Positions 14,875 through 21,803 of a stretch of 21,803 nt of DNA are shown piece after piece (position 1 is the first letter of the stretch; each line of letters opens with the position of its first letter). The notes below the pieces were generated by a model. The model saw only the letters and a program-made list of their open reading frames with translations, was not told the DNA's origin and made no database searches. Source of the stretch: DATFMP01 sp035266845 (lineage in GTDB: Bacteria; SAR324; JACQKK01); the NCBI GenBank assembly GCA_035266845.1, contig DATFMP010000064.1:1-21803 (forward strand). Direction: 5' to 3'. A program made the position numbers and the translations under genes.

Positions 14875-16584
14875 ATGATTGTGTGCAGCGGAGCCAGCAA
14901 GCAAGGGATGCGCGTCCAGCGGCACAGCCACACCGTCGCGCTGGAGCCGGCCCTGCTGGAGTTGATGCGACTGTACGACCGACTGGGAGGCCCCACGGCA
15001 GAGGCCTCCAGCGACATCGAGCGGGAGATCGAGCGCAGCCTTGGGGAGCGCACGGTGGGTCGCGAACGCATGCAGGCGCACCTGCAGCAACTTCTGCGCG
15101 CCCGCGACCTGCACGTGTACGTGTGCGAAGACGCCGACCTGATTCCTCTCAAGCTGCAACTGTGCGAGCACTTGCTCTATCACCGCGCGGCCGGGGATCG
15201 CTGGGCGGCGGTGCGCGAGCTGCTGCTGGAGCACCTGGATCGCATCTGCCAGACGCCCATGCCCGGTCTCGCCGCCAACCTGGAGCTATACAAGCGTCAC
15301 CTGAGCGACCGCGGCAGCCGGCTGGGCAAGCTGCTGCTCACGGTGGCCATGTTCAATCTGGATCTGGAGGGGGAGGCTCCGCCGCCCAACCTGTTGCTGC
15401 GCTTCCGGCGCGGACGCTTTCCGCACCATTGGTGGGAGATCTGCACGCCGGACGGCCGCACCACGCACCTGGGCGCCGTGGAGAGCTGGACGCCCAGTTC
15501 GGCCCTTTGCCGCTGGGAGTACCTGGCTACCGATCTGACCCATTCCCTCTACCGCCGCATGCAGGAGGACGTCCGACAGCGGCGCGGAGGCCGGCACGCC
15601 GCGCCCGCCCCGCCGGACGCAACGGAAACGTTGCGCGGGGTAGAAACCCTGCGTACAGCGGCCACGACGGCAGAGACGATCTATTACCGTTTCGATGCCG
15701 ACACCGCCGAAGCGGGCCCCGCCCAGTTGGAGCTGTTCCCGCTGGACACAGGCACCCTGCTGGCGGGGCTGCTGCGGCGCGTGCACAAGCAACTCGGGCC
15801 CGAAGGCGGAAAGCTGCTGGCGGCGCTGTGCGTGCAACTGGATGCACCGGCCAGCCCAGGGGCGGCACCCACCGTGTGCGAGCTTTCCCTGCCCGCCATC
15901 GCGGCCGAGGCGGGACTGGGCGATCTCTCGGCACGGGGCATGCGCACACGCATCCAGCGCCTGGAGCGCATCGCCGAAGAGCTGCAGCGGGTGGAGCTGA
16001 CGCGGGTCTCGCCCGCCGGCGAGGGCTCGCGCGCCCGCACCTCGCGCCTGCTCACGGTGCTGGGCCGCAGCGGCGCCTGGAGCGGCGCTGCGCATCCGGC
16101 GGGGGAAGAACGGGCGGATGCCACGCTGCACGTGATGCTCGACCCGTGCGTCCACGCGCTGCCTGGCGGAGGCCTGTGCGAAGCGTTCCAGACGCTGCCG
16201 CCCGTACTGATGGAGTGCGCCGGCAAGGAGCACCCCTGCCTGCTGCCACTGTACGTGTGGCTGCGCCGCGCCTGGGCCGGAGCGGCGCCCGGCGAGCCGG
16301 CCGCGGCCGTCGAGCGCACGGGGCACGCACTGCTGCAGGAGTCCGGCGTCTGGGTCAGCGAGACGGGCCGCTACCGCGCCATCGAGGCGCTGAAGCGAGA
16401 CCTGGAGTTCATGCGGGAGCAGGGCTGGCTGGGAAGCTGGCGCCTGCAGCGCAGCGAGCAGCGCGATGCCATGGAGGATCGTTACCGCTTATGCGCACCG
16501 GGTGTGGCCAGGCAGGCCACGTCAGCGGCCGTGCCGCGACTGCTGGCCCCGGACGGCTGGGAGGAAGCCCGGACGGGCTCGTAG
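14875..16584 (+). CDS. Unrecognised 569-aa protein, possible replication-initiator-like fold
   Basis: The product is about 569 residues from ATG 14875; ATG 14908 is an alternative, and neither has a strong ribosome site. I recognise no family with certainty. The N-terminal 240 residues are helical with a Trp-rich patch (HHWWEIC, about 184-190, and SWTPSSALCRWEY). A Pro/Ala/Thr-rich linker spans about 240-280. The C-terminal half shows two blocks resembling winged helices: about 310-396 (LSLPAIAAEAGL, then RTRIQRLERIAEELQRVELTRV) and about 455-540 (LLQESGVWVS, then AIEALKRDLEFMREQGWL). A tandem winged-helix arrangement is characteristic of plasmid initiators such as TrfA or Rep_3 proteins, and the upstream AT-rich core would fit. 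A chromosomal DNA-binding regulator is the other option. The base composition is host-like, not AT-rich. Confidence 0.5.
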   Translation: MIVCSGASKQGMRVQRHSHTVALEPALLELMRLYDRLGGPTAEASSDIEREIERSLGERTVGRERMQAHLQQLLRARDLHVYVCEDADLIPLKLQLCEHLLYHRAAGDRWAAVRELLLEHLDRICQTPMPGLAANLELYKRHLSDRGSRLGKLLLTVAMFNLDLEGEAPPPNLLLRFRRGRFPHHWWEICTPDGRTTHLGAVESWTPSSALCRWEYLATDLTHSLYRRMQEDVRQRRGGRHAAPAPPDATETLRGVETLRTAATTAETIYYRFDADTAEAGPAQLELFPLDTGTLLAGLLRRVHKQLGPEGGKLLAALCVQLDAPASPGAAPTVCELSLPAIAAEAGLGDLSARGMRTRIQRLERIAEELQRVELTRVSPAGEGSRARTSRLLTVLGRSGAWSGAAHPAGEERADATLHVMLDPCVHALPGGGLCEAFQTLPPVLMECAGKEHPCLLPLYVWLRRAWAGAAPGEPAAAVERTGHALLQESGVWVSETGRYRAIEALKRDLEFMREQGWLGSWRLQRSEQRDAMEDRYRLCAPGVARQATSAAVPRLLAPDGWEEARTGS

Positions 16585-16705
16585 CAGGATAAGGTGGCCC
16601 TGCCCATGTTCGCACATTGGAGCGGTGGAACGATCTCAAGGATGAGAGCCTGCGGCAGGGCCGCTCTTCCCGGCGCATAGCCGGTCACACAGCACCGACG
16701 GCGCC

Positions 16706-17527
16706 ATGGCCGGCACTGTGCAGCGCAAGGAACAGAAGGAACAGGTGGCCCTCGTTACGGGAGGAGCCCGCGGAAATGGATTCGCAATCGCCAAGGGAAT
16801 GGCGGTAGCGGGGGCCACCCTTTATCTGGCGGACGTCGGGCACGACCTGCCCGGCGTCCCCTATCCCCTTTCATCCGAGCAGACGCTGCACGAGGCGGTG
16901 GACGCGCTGCGTCGCATCCATCCCCGCGTGTACCCGCTGGCCTGCGACGTGCGCTCCGCCGCCGAGGTGGATGCCGCCGTGGCGGAGATCGAAGGCGCTT
17001 CCGGAGGCGTGGACATCCTGGTCAACAATGCCGGGGTGATCGTGCTCAATCCGCTCCCGGACGTGAGCGACGCGGAATGGGACGTGCAGATGGACACCAT
17101 CGTGCGCGGAGCTTTCCACTGCTGCCGACGCGTGCTGCCGGGCATGAACGCCCGCGGCTGGGGTCGCATCATCAACGTAGCCTCCGTGGCCGGTCATCGC
17201 GGCATCGGGACGGGGGTGGCCTATACGGCCGCCAAGCACGCCCTGGTGGGGCTCACCCGCGCGCTGGCGATGGAGGCGGCGCGGCAGAACATTACGGTCA
17301 ATGCCGTCTGCCCCGGCACCGTGCCCACGGACCTGCTGCGCGGCATGGGGGGCACGCTCTCCCTGGACGAGGCGGAACTGCTGGAGCACTTCACCGAGCG
17401 GCACCTCAGCGGCCGCCCCATTGCCCCGGAGGACGTGGCGGCCGCGGTCGTCTGGCTTGCGTCGGACGTTGCCGCGCGCGTCAACGGCACCTCCCTCTTC
17501 GTGGACGACGGCTGGCACGCGCACTAA
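16706..17527 (+). CDS. SDR oxidoreductase, mycofactocin-type insertion
   Basis: The 273-residue product is an SDR with TGGARGNG as cofactor loop, NNAGV, S160, Y173 and K177 (YTAAK). Between the second strand (LYLADV) and the CDVRS motif lies an insertion of about 35 residues (roughly 45-75) with the pattern 'PYPLSSEQTLHEAVDALR'. That insertion, together with GARGNG, resembles the SDR group linked to mycofactocin (TIGR03971-like, such as carveol dehydrogenase), whose NAD is tightly bound. No mycofactocin gene is present in this window, so the link is only by resemblance. ATG 16706 is the likely start; an in-frame GTG at 16745 follows AAGGA but would remove the N-terminal strand lead-in. The substrate is unknown. 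Confidence 0.8.
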   Translation: MAGTVQRKEQKEQVALVTGGARGNGFAIAKGMAVAGATLYLADVGHDLPGVPYPLSSEQTLHEAVDALRRIHPRVYPLACDVRSAAEVDAAVAEIEGASGGVDILVNNAGVIVLNPLPDVSDAEWDVQMDTIVRGAFHCCRRVLPGMNARGWGRIINVASVAGHRGIGTGVAYTAAKHALVGLTRALAMEAARQNITVNAVCPGTVPTDLLRGMGGTLSLDEAELLEHFTERHLSGRPIAPEDVAAAVVWLASDVAARVNGTSLFVDDGWHAH

Positions 17528-17630
17528 GCTGGTGTGGCGAAGGCGTTGATCCTGCTGCGCGGTACCCATGGCGGATCGCGGCATGCGGATTGGCCCCACG
17601 TATCGCAGTCCCTTCCGGAGCATAGCAACC

Positions 17631-18668
17631 ATGCGATGGCAGCGCTGGGCGGTCGCCCTGACTCTGTCGGGGTTGGCGATGGCAGGCGTAGCGGGCGCGG
17701 TGCAGGCTGCCGACAAGGCCGCCCCCCGCAAGCTGGTCATCGCGCACCGGGGTGCCAGCGGCTACCTGCCCGAGCACACGCTGCCGGCATACGCGATGGC
17801 CTATGCCATGGGCGCGGACTTCATCGAGCTGGACCTGGTGATGACCCGCGACCACCACTTGATCGCGCTGCACGACATCCACCTGGAGGCCACCACGGAC
17901 GTGGCCACGGCTTACCCCAAGCGGGCCCGTGCCGACGGCCGCTGGTACGCGGCGGACTTCACGCTGGCGGAGATCGAGCGCCTGCACGTCCACAAGCGCA
18001 CAGGGCCCGGCGGCGCACCGGCGTTGCCCGGGCGCTTTCCGCTTGGGCGCGGCGCGTTCCACGTGCCCACCCTGGCGCAGGCGATCGAACTGGTGCAGGG
18101 CCTCAACACCTCCACGGGCTGCCGGGTGGGCCTGTACCTGGAGACCAAGGCCCCGGCCTTCCACGTCGCCGAAGGGCTGCCGCTGGAGGCCCCGCTGCTG
18201 GACGTGCTGAACCGCTACGGCTACCGGGGGCCCGACGCGCGGGTGTTCATCGAGTCCTTCGACCCCGCCAGCCTGGAGCGTCTGCGCGCGCTGGGCAGCA
18301 CGCTACCGCTGGTGCAACTACTCAGCGCTGGGCGCCAGGGTCGGGAGCTGGCCACGCCCGAAGGTCTGCGCCGGATCGCCCGCTATGCCAACGCCATCGG
18401 CCCCGACAAGCGCCTGATCGAGCGCAACGGCCAGCCCGTGGACGACGGCGCCCTGGTGCGCGAGGCCCATGCCCTGGGCCTGCAGGTGCACCCATGGACG
18501 TTCCGCGCGGATCAGGTGGGGCCCGGTCACGCGGACATCGAGGACGAGCTGCGCGCGTTCTACTCGCGTTACGGCGTGGACGGCGTGTTCAGCGACCAGC
18601 CGGACCGGGCCGTGCCCATCGCCCGGGGTGACCCCCACGCCGCCGGACTGCGCGCCTGCCCCCGCTGA
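17631..18668 (+). CDS. glpQ: Periplasmic glycerophosphodiester phosphodiesterase
   Basis: GlpQ hydrolyses glycerophosphodiesters to glycerol-3-phosphate and an alcohol. The 345-residue product starts with a Sec signal peptide ending near VQAA (about residues 1-27), so it acts in the periplasm. The GDPD signature follows as IAHRGASGYLPEHTLPAYAMAYAMGADFIELDL: catalytic H39, R40, E48 and metal-site E66 and D68, then H81 in LHD. The region from DFTLAEIE to PGRFPLGRGAFHVPTLAQAIELVQGLN closely follows E. coli GlpQ as I remember it, and the length agrees. I chose ATG 17631 because GGAG (17617-17620) lies upstream and the signal peptide begins there; ATG 17568 would add 21 residues. No glpT transporter is adjacent. 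Confidence 0.92.
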   Translation: MRWQRWAVALTLSGLAMAGVAGAVQAADKAAPRKLVIAHRGASGYLPEHTLPAYAMAYAMGADFIELDLVMTRDHHLIALHDIHLEATTDVATAYPKRARADGRWYAADFTLAEIERLHVHKRTGPGGAPALPGRFPLGRGAFHVPTLAQAIELVQGLNTSTGCRVGLYLETKAPAFHVAEGLPLEAPLLDVLNRYGYRGPDARVFIESFDPASLERLRALGSTLPLVQLLSAGRQGRELATPEGLRRIARYANAIGPDKRLIERNGQPVDDGALVREAHALGLQVHPWTFRADQVGPGHADIEDELRAFYSRYGVDGVFSDQPDRAVPIARGDPHAAGLRACPR

Positions 18669-18782
18669 AGCCCGCTTTCCGCCGCACCGTGCGCCGCTGA
18701 CATTCCCGCCAGGGCAGGCAGGGCTTCGTATCCGCGTCCATCTGTGCTCATGTGTGGCAGAACCCAATCCACGAGGAGACCC

Positions 18783-19661
18783 ATGGCCAAACGACGCGTG
18801 CTGATCACCGGTGCGGCGGGCTACGTGGCCCAGCGCATGTACGACGAGCTGAGCGAGCGCTGGGACATCGTCCCGCTGGACGTGCACACCACCACCAAGG
18901 CCGGCACCGAGGTGCCCGGCTGCGTGGTGGCCGACCTGACGGACCCCAATCGCGACGCCTATCGCGAGCACTTCCGCGGCTGCGACGCCGTGATTCACTG
19001 CGGCTTCGTCAGCTACAACCGCGACGCGACCTCCTGGCAGGACAACACGGAGGCCAAGTTCCGCAACGAGTACGCCAACGTGGGCATGGCCTACAACGTG
19101 TGCAAGACGGCGCAGGAGGAGGGCGTGAAGCGCGTGGTGGTGTGCAGCTCCAACCACGCCGCGGACTACTACGAGCGCCTGATCTGGGCGGACCGGCTGG
19201 ACGTCGTCACGCCGGACATGCCCCACCGCTCCGACAACTGGTACGGCTGGGCCAAGGCGGCCTATGAGCTGCTGGGCTTCGTCTTCGCCACGGGCAAGGT
19301 GGACGGCAAGCCGCTGGAAATCGTGCAGTGGCGTATCGGCGGGCCTCGCGACGACGACATCGACAACGTGAAGCCCGGCGATATCAAGACCATGCACCGC
19401 GCCCTGGGGGCCTTCCTGAGCCGGCGCGACCAGGTGCAGCAGGCCGTGAAGATGGTGGAGGCGGAGGACATCCGAGACGAGCACGGCGTGCCGTTCCTGG
19501 TCGTCTACGGGGTGAGCGGCAACACGCACGGCTTCTGGAGCATCGTGAACGCGCGCCAGAAGATCGGCTACGCGCCCGAGGACGACAGCCAGGTGCTCTT
19601 CGCGGACAAGATTGCCGCCATCGCCAAGGCCGCGGCGGGGGGCGGTGGGGGTGGCAAATGA
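18783..19661 (+). CDS. NAD-dependent epimerase/dehydratase, uronate-dehydrogenase-like
   Basis: The 292-residue product is an extended-SDR protein. The NAD-binding motif reads ITGAAGYVAQRM, with G10, followed by an acidic LDVH after strand two and a DAVIHCGFVSYN segment. S near 'VVVCSSNHAA' and Y154/K158 in NWYGWAK give the catalytic triad. The order SSN...NWYGWAK resembles uronate dehydrogenase, which oxidises glucuronate or galacturonate to the aldarolactone. UDP-sugar epimerases are an alternative, and I do not assign the substrate. ATG 18783 has a very good ribosome site, GAGGAG, about five bases upstream. The C-terminus ends in a run of six glycines and a lysine, encoded by a G-rich tract. 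Its stop overlaps the next start (ATGA). Confidence 0.82.
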   Translation: MAKRRVLITGAAGYVAQRMYDELSERWDIVPLDVHTTTKAGTEVPGCVVADLTDPNRDAYREHFRGCDAVIHCGFVSYNRDATSWQDNTEAKFRNEYANVGMAYNVCKTAQEEGVKRVVVCSSNHAADYYERLIWADRLDVVTPDMPHRSDNWYGWAKAAYELLGFVFATGKVDGKPLEIVQWRIGGPRDDDIDNVKPGDIKTMHRALGAFLSRRDQVQQAVKMVEAEDIRDEHGVPFLVVYGVSGNTHGFWSIVNARQKIGYAPEDDSQVLFADKIAAIAKAAAGGGGGGK

Positions 19662-20074
19662 GCGCCGGCAATGGCGCCGCACACGAGGGCGGCTGCCTGT
19701 GCGGGGCGGTGCGTTACAGCGCGCAGGGCGAGCCGGTTGGCGTGGAGTACTGCCACTGCTCCATGTGCCGGCGTGCGTCCGGCGCCCCCGTCGTGGTCTG
19801 GGCCACCTACGCGGCGGAGGCGGTCGCCTTCACCCAGGGCCGGCCCGCCGAGTATGCCTCCAGCGCCAACGGCCGCCGCGGCTTCTGCAACCGGTGCGGA
19901 GGAGCGCTCACCTTCCGGTGGCAGGATCGGCCCGGAGAGATCGACGTGACGGTGGGCAGCCTTGACGAGCCGCAACGGTTCGCGCCCGGCCACCACATCT
20001 ACGATGCGGATCGGTTGCCCTGGCTGACCATCGCGGACGACCTGCCCCGCTACCCCGCCAGCAAGCCCAAGTAA
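19658..20074 (+). CDS. GFA/CENP-V-type zinc-binding protein
   Basis: The 138-residue product is a single GFA domain, the fold of glutathione-dependent formaldehyde-activating enzyme. Zinc ligands are visible: C13 and C15 (GGCLCGAVRY), C32, C34 and C37 (CHCSMCRRASG), and C77 and C80 (CNRCGG). A conserved 'DVTVGSLDEP' strand and an 'HIYDADRLPWL' segment follow. Most members of this family have no proven activity, so a formaldehyde role should not be assumed. The ATG overlaps the epimerase stop by four bases, so the two are co-translated and may act on the same pathway. The gene is convergent with the large minus-strand protein, with a hairpin between. Confidence 0.88.
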   Translation: MSAGNGAAHEGGCLCGAVRYSAQGEPVGVEYCHCSMCRRASGAPVVVWATYAAEAVAFTQGRPAEYASSANGRRGFCNRCGGALTFRWQDRPGEIDVTVGSLDEPQRFAPGHHIYDADRLPWLTIADDLPRYPASKPK

Positions 20075-20101
20075 GTGGAAGGAAGGGAACCCGGAACCCC
20101 T

Positions 20102-20131
20102 GCCGGCACCGCGACGGATCGCGGCACCGGC
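20102..20131. terminator. Hairpin between convergent genes
   Basis: GCCGG (20102-20106) pairs with CCGGC (20127-20131) and CCGCGA (20109-20114) with TCGCGG (20119-20124), separated by CA/CA mismatches, around a CGGA loop. It lies between two convergent genes and could serve both, but it lacks a T-run on either strand. Confidence 0.45.
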
Positions 20132-20151
20132 GGGCACGGGGGAACTGCCTG

Positions 20152-21803
20152 CTACTGCTGGAAGAGGAAGATGGACTGCCAGTTGGACTGTTGCGCCGTA
20201 TTGGCGCTCGAGTCGTACGCCACGCCGTAGAGCATCTTCTTCCCGGTCAGGGTGTCCGTCATCACCATGAAGGGGAAGGGCATGGTGCCCGATGGCGTGG
20301 TGACCTGGCCGGCTCCATACATGCCGCTGGTTCCGGAACTGGACAGGTCCACCGTGCCGGAGTTCACCGTGTCCTTCACGTTGTTCAGCACATCCGTGTA
20401 GGGCCCGGCCAACAACGTGCCGGCCGTGGTGCCCGGCTCGGCCCAGATCGGCGTGGCTTCCGAGCGCCAACTGGTGCTCCCGCTGTCATAGCGACCCTGC
20501 ATTGCCCAGCCGCGGTACTGCACGGTGGCGTCGGGCGTCGTGCCGTCCTGCAACATCAGCAGATTGCCGTCCACGCCCGAGTTCGAATCCTGCACGTGTG
20601 CGAGTCCGTTGGGCAGGAAGGCCATCGACGTGGTCGTGGCACCAAATGCAATGTTGCCGCTGCCGCAAGTGCCTGATGTCAACCCCGACGGCGTTGTAAT
20701 CGTGCTGCCGTCGGCCAGCAGGTTCCAGTTCGCACCTGTGGGCGTCACGGTATACGTAGGCGTCGAATCCCAACTCAGGTCGGCCGTGCCGTAGGATTCG
20801 TTGTCGGCACCGGTCGTACTGATATCGAGAATCGGATCGATCTCGTTGGGCACGGTCATGACGTTATAGGACACCGTCCCGCCGGTTGGTGCCGCCGCGT
20901 CTGGACACGTCCCGGCAATCACCCCGGTTTGCGCGCTTTGGATGCCGGTCTGCGGATCCGTCATGAACACCTGCAACAGCGAGCCTGGCAATTCCATCGC
21001 CGCAAACGTGGTCGGCGCCGTGGTGTCCGGTTGCGTGGACTGCTGCAGGACCAGCTTGAGGAAGCCGTTGCTGAGCTGCTGCAGCGTGCCCCATTCCTGC
21101 ACGGTCGAGCCATCGTCGTGCACCCAGGTGCCGTTGGTCAGGTCCAGGTTTACATTGGAGGGACCGGAGCCGTCGTTGAAGACGTAGGGCCCATCGGAGC
21201 CCGGGGTCGGCATGGGCGTATAGACCGTGCTGTCCTCCACCAGGTAGAACGTCTCCCAGTCCTGGGGATTGGGCCCCATGCTGTCGATACCGAAGATGAC
21301 CCAGCGGCCGTCAAGCTGTGTGGCCAGAATACGGGCCCCGCTGGTGCCCACCACAGTGCTGTTGTCCATCACGCCAATGGGGCCGCTGCTCTGGACGGTG
21401 CCTGATGCCGCAGGTGTAATGTCCCCGCCGTTCAGCGTGTCCACCTGGTTCGTCAAGACATCGGTGTACGGCGCGGCGGCGATCGCGTTTGCAGCATAGT
21501 TGCCCGCGCCAACCACAAAGGTGACGTCCATGGTGTCGTAGGCGCCACCCGTGGTGGACTGCCAGGGCTGCATGTGCATGCCATGGAAACGACGCCCCGT
21601 AGCCTGGAGCGCGGCGATGAGTTGGGAATAGCTCGTAACCGATGTCAGCGTCGATGCCCCAGGCAGTAGCAGGTAGCCGCCCCCGCTGGTCCAGTTGAGC
21701 TGGCCGAAGCCCGACTTGGAGAAGGTGATCGTGCCCTCGGTGCCGGTGGCCACTGCCCCGCTGCACGAGATATTGTGCAGCCCACCGCTGCTCGCCGGAT
21801 CGT
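20152..21803 (-). CDS. Large beta-rich secreted-type protein with internal duplication, 5' partial
   Basis: The reading frame is open from the right edge of the window to a TAG at 20152-20154, giving about 550 residues with the N-terminus missing. A GTG at 21751-21753 lies inside the frame but should not be taken as the start, because the frame continues upstream with protein-like sequence (SGGLHNISCSG). The chain is rich in Gly, Ser, Thr, Asp and Asn with few Lys, typical of exported beta-structured proteins. It contains an internal duplication: a block at about 21591-21232 (PYTDVLTNQVDTLNGG...SGT, ending in DW..FYL) and another at about 20520-20155 (PYTDVLNNVKDTVNSG...SGT, ending in NW..IFL). 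I recognise no family. The style recalls the lipoprotein at 38-844, so an outer-surface location is plausible, not shown. Confidence 0.75.
   Translation of the reverse strand, partial: DPASSGGLHNISCSGAVATGTEGTITFSKSGFGQLNWTSGGGYLLLPGASTLTSVTSYSQLIAALQATGRRFHGMHMQPWQSTTGGAYDTMDVTFVVGAGNYAANAIAAAPYTDVLTNQVDTLNGGDITPAASGTVQSSGPIGVMDNSTVVGTSGARILATQLDGRWVIFGIDSMGPNPQDWETFYLVEDSTVYTPMPTPGSDGPYVFNDGSGPSNVNLDLTNGTWVHDDGSTVQEWGTLQQLSNGFLKLVLQQSTQPDTTAPTTFAAMELPGSLLQVFMTDPQTGIQSAQTGVIAGTCPDAAAPTGGTVSYNVMTVPNEIDPILDISTTGADNESYGTADLSWDSTPTYTVTPTGANWNLLADGSTITTPSGLTSGTCGSGNIAFGATTTSMAFLPNGLAHVQDSNSGVDGNLLMLQDGTTPDATVQYRGWAMQGRYDSGSTSWRSEATPIWAEPGTTAGTLLAGPYTDVLNNVKDTVNSGTVDLSSSGTSGMYGAGQVTTPSGTMPFPFMVMTDTLTGKKMLYGVAYDSSANTAQQSNWQSIFLFQQ

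Noticed and set aside
1..21803. CRISPR array, insertion sequence, integrase or toxin-antitoxin pair
   Set aside because: No regularly spaced repeats and no transposase, recombinase or toxin motifs in any plausible frame.

Overview
This is a GC-rich, densely coded chromosomal segment from a Gram-negative bacterium. The outer-membrane evidence is a lipobox lipoprotein at the left edge, a small beta-barrel ending in Arg-Phe, a secreted GlpQ-type phosphodiesterase and a large beta-rich surface-type protein at the right edge. I cannot fix the taxon from sequence alone. The succinate dehydrogenase is the Sdh1 type best known from mycobacteria, and one enzyme belongs to a PPOX family named from mycobacteria. 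The respiratory, GlcE/GlcF and RsgA genes are otherwise ordinary for Gram-negative lineages.

Layout. (1) 38-844 is a lipoprotein. (2) 1002-6369 is a tight same-strand run: GlcE and GlcF (two of the three glycolate dehydrogenase subunits), a PPOX flavoenzyme of the Rv0121 type, an APH-fold kinase and a divergent enolase. The last three genes overlap one another by 1-4 bases, so they are probably one operon. A working hypothesis is carbon salvage: glycolate to glyoxylate, with the kinase and enolase acting on a downstream C3 phosphoacid. The enolase lacks two usual active-site residues, so its substrate is open. (3) A CBS-pair protein (minus strand) faces a three-gene succinate dehydrogenase operon (7075-10401) with a clear sigma70-type promoter. 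(4) A short-chain dehydrogenase is followed by a cluster of GC-rich stem-loops (11303-11439), a small outer-membrane barrel and, convergently, rsgA. (5) A TauE/SafE permease is divergent from rsgA. (6) 14204-14874 is a non-coding region with an AT-rich core that does not match the rest of the window. It holds what looks like a decayed gene on the minus strand, broken by a 4-bp tandem duplication. Downstream is a large unrecognised protein with two putative winged-helix blocks resembling a plasmid replication initiator. (7) 16706-20074 carries an SDR with a mycofactocin-type insertion, GlpQ, a uronate-dehydrogenase-like epimerase and a GFA-domain zinc protein. (8) The right edge is a 5'-truncated minus-strand secreted-type protein with an internal duplication.

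Most of the window is housekeeping or central metabolism. The parts most worth following up are the divergent enolase and its kinase, the island with a decayed gene and replication-initiator-like ORF (14204-16584), the stem-loop array, and the Cys/His cluster in the succinate dehydrogenase membrane subunit. No CRISPR array, tRNA, rRNA, integrase or transposase was found.
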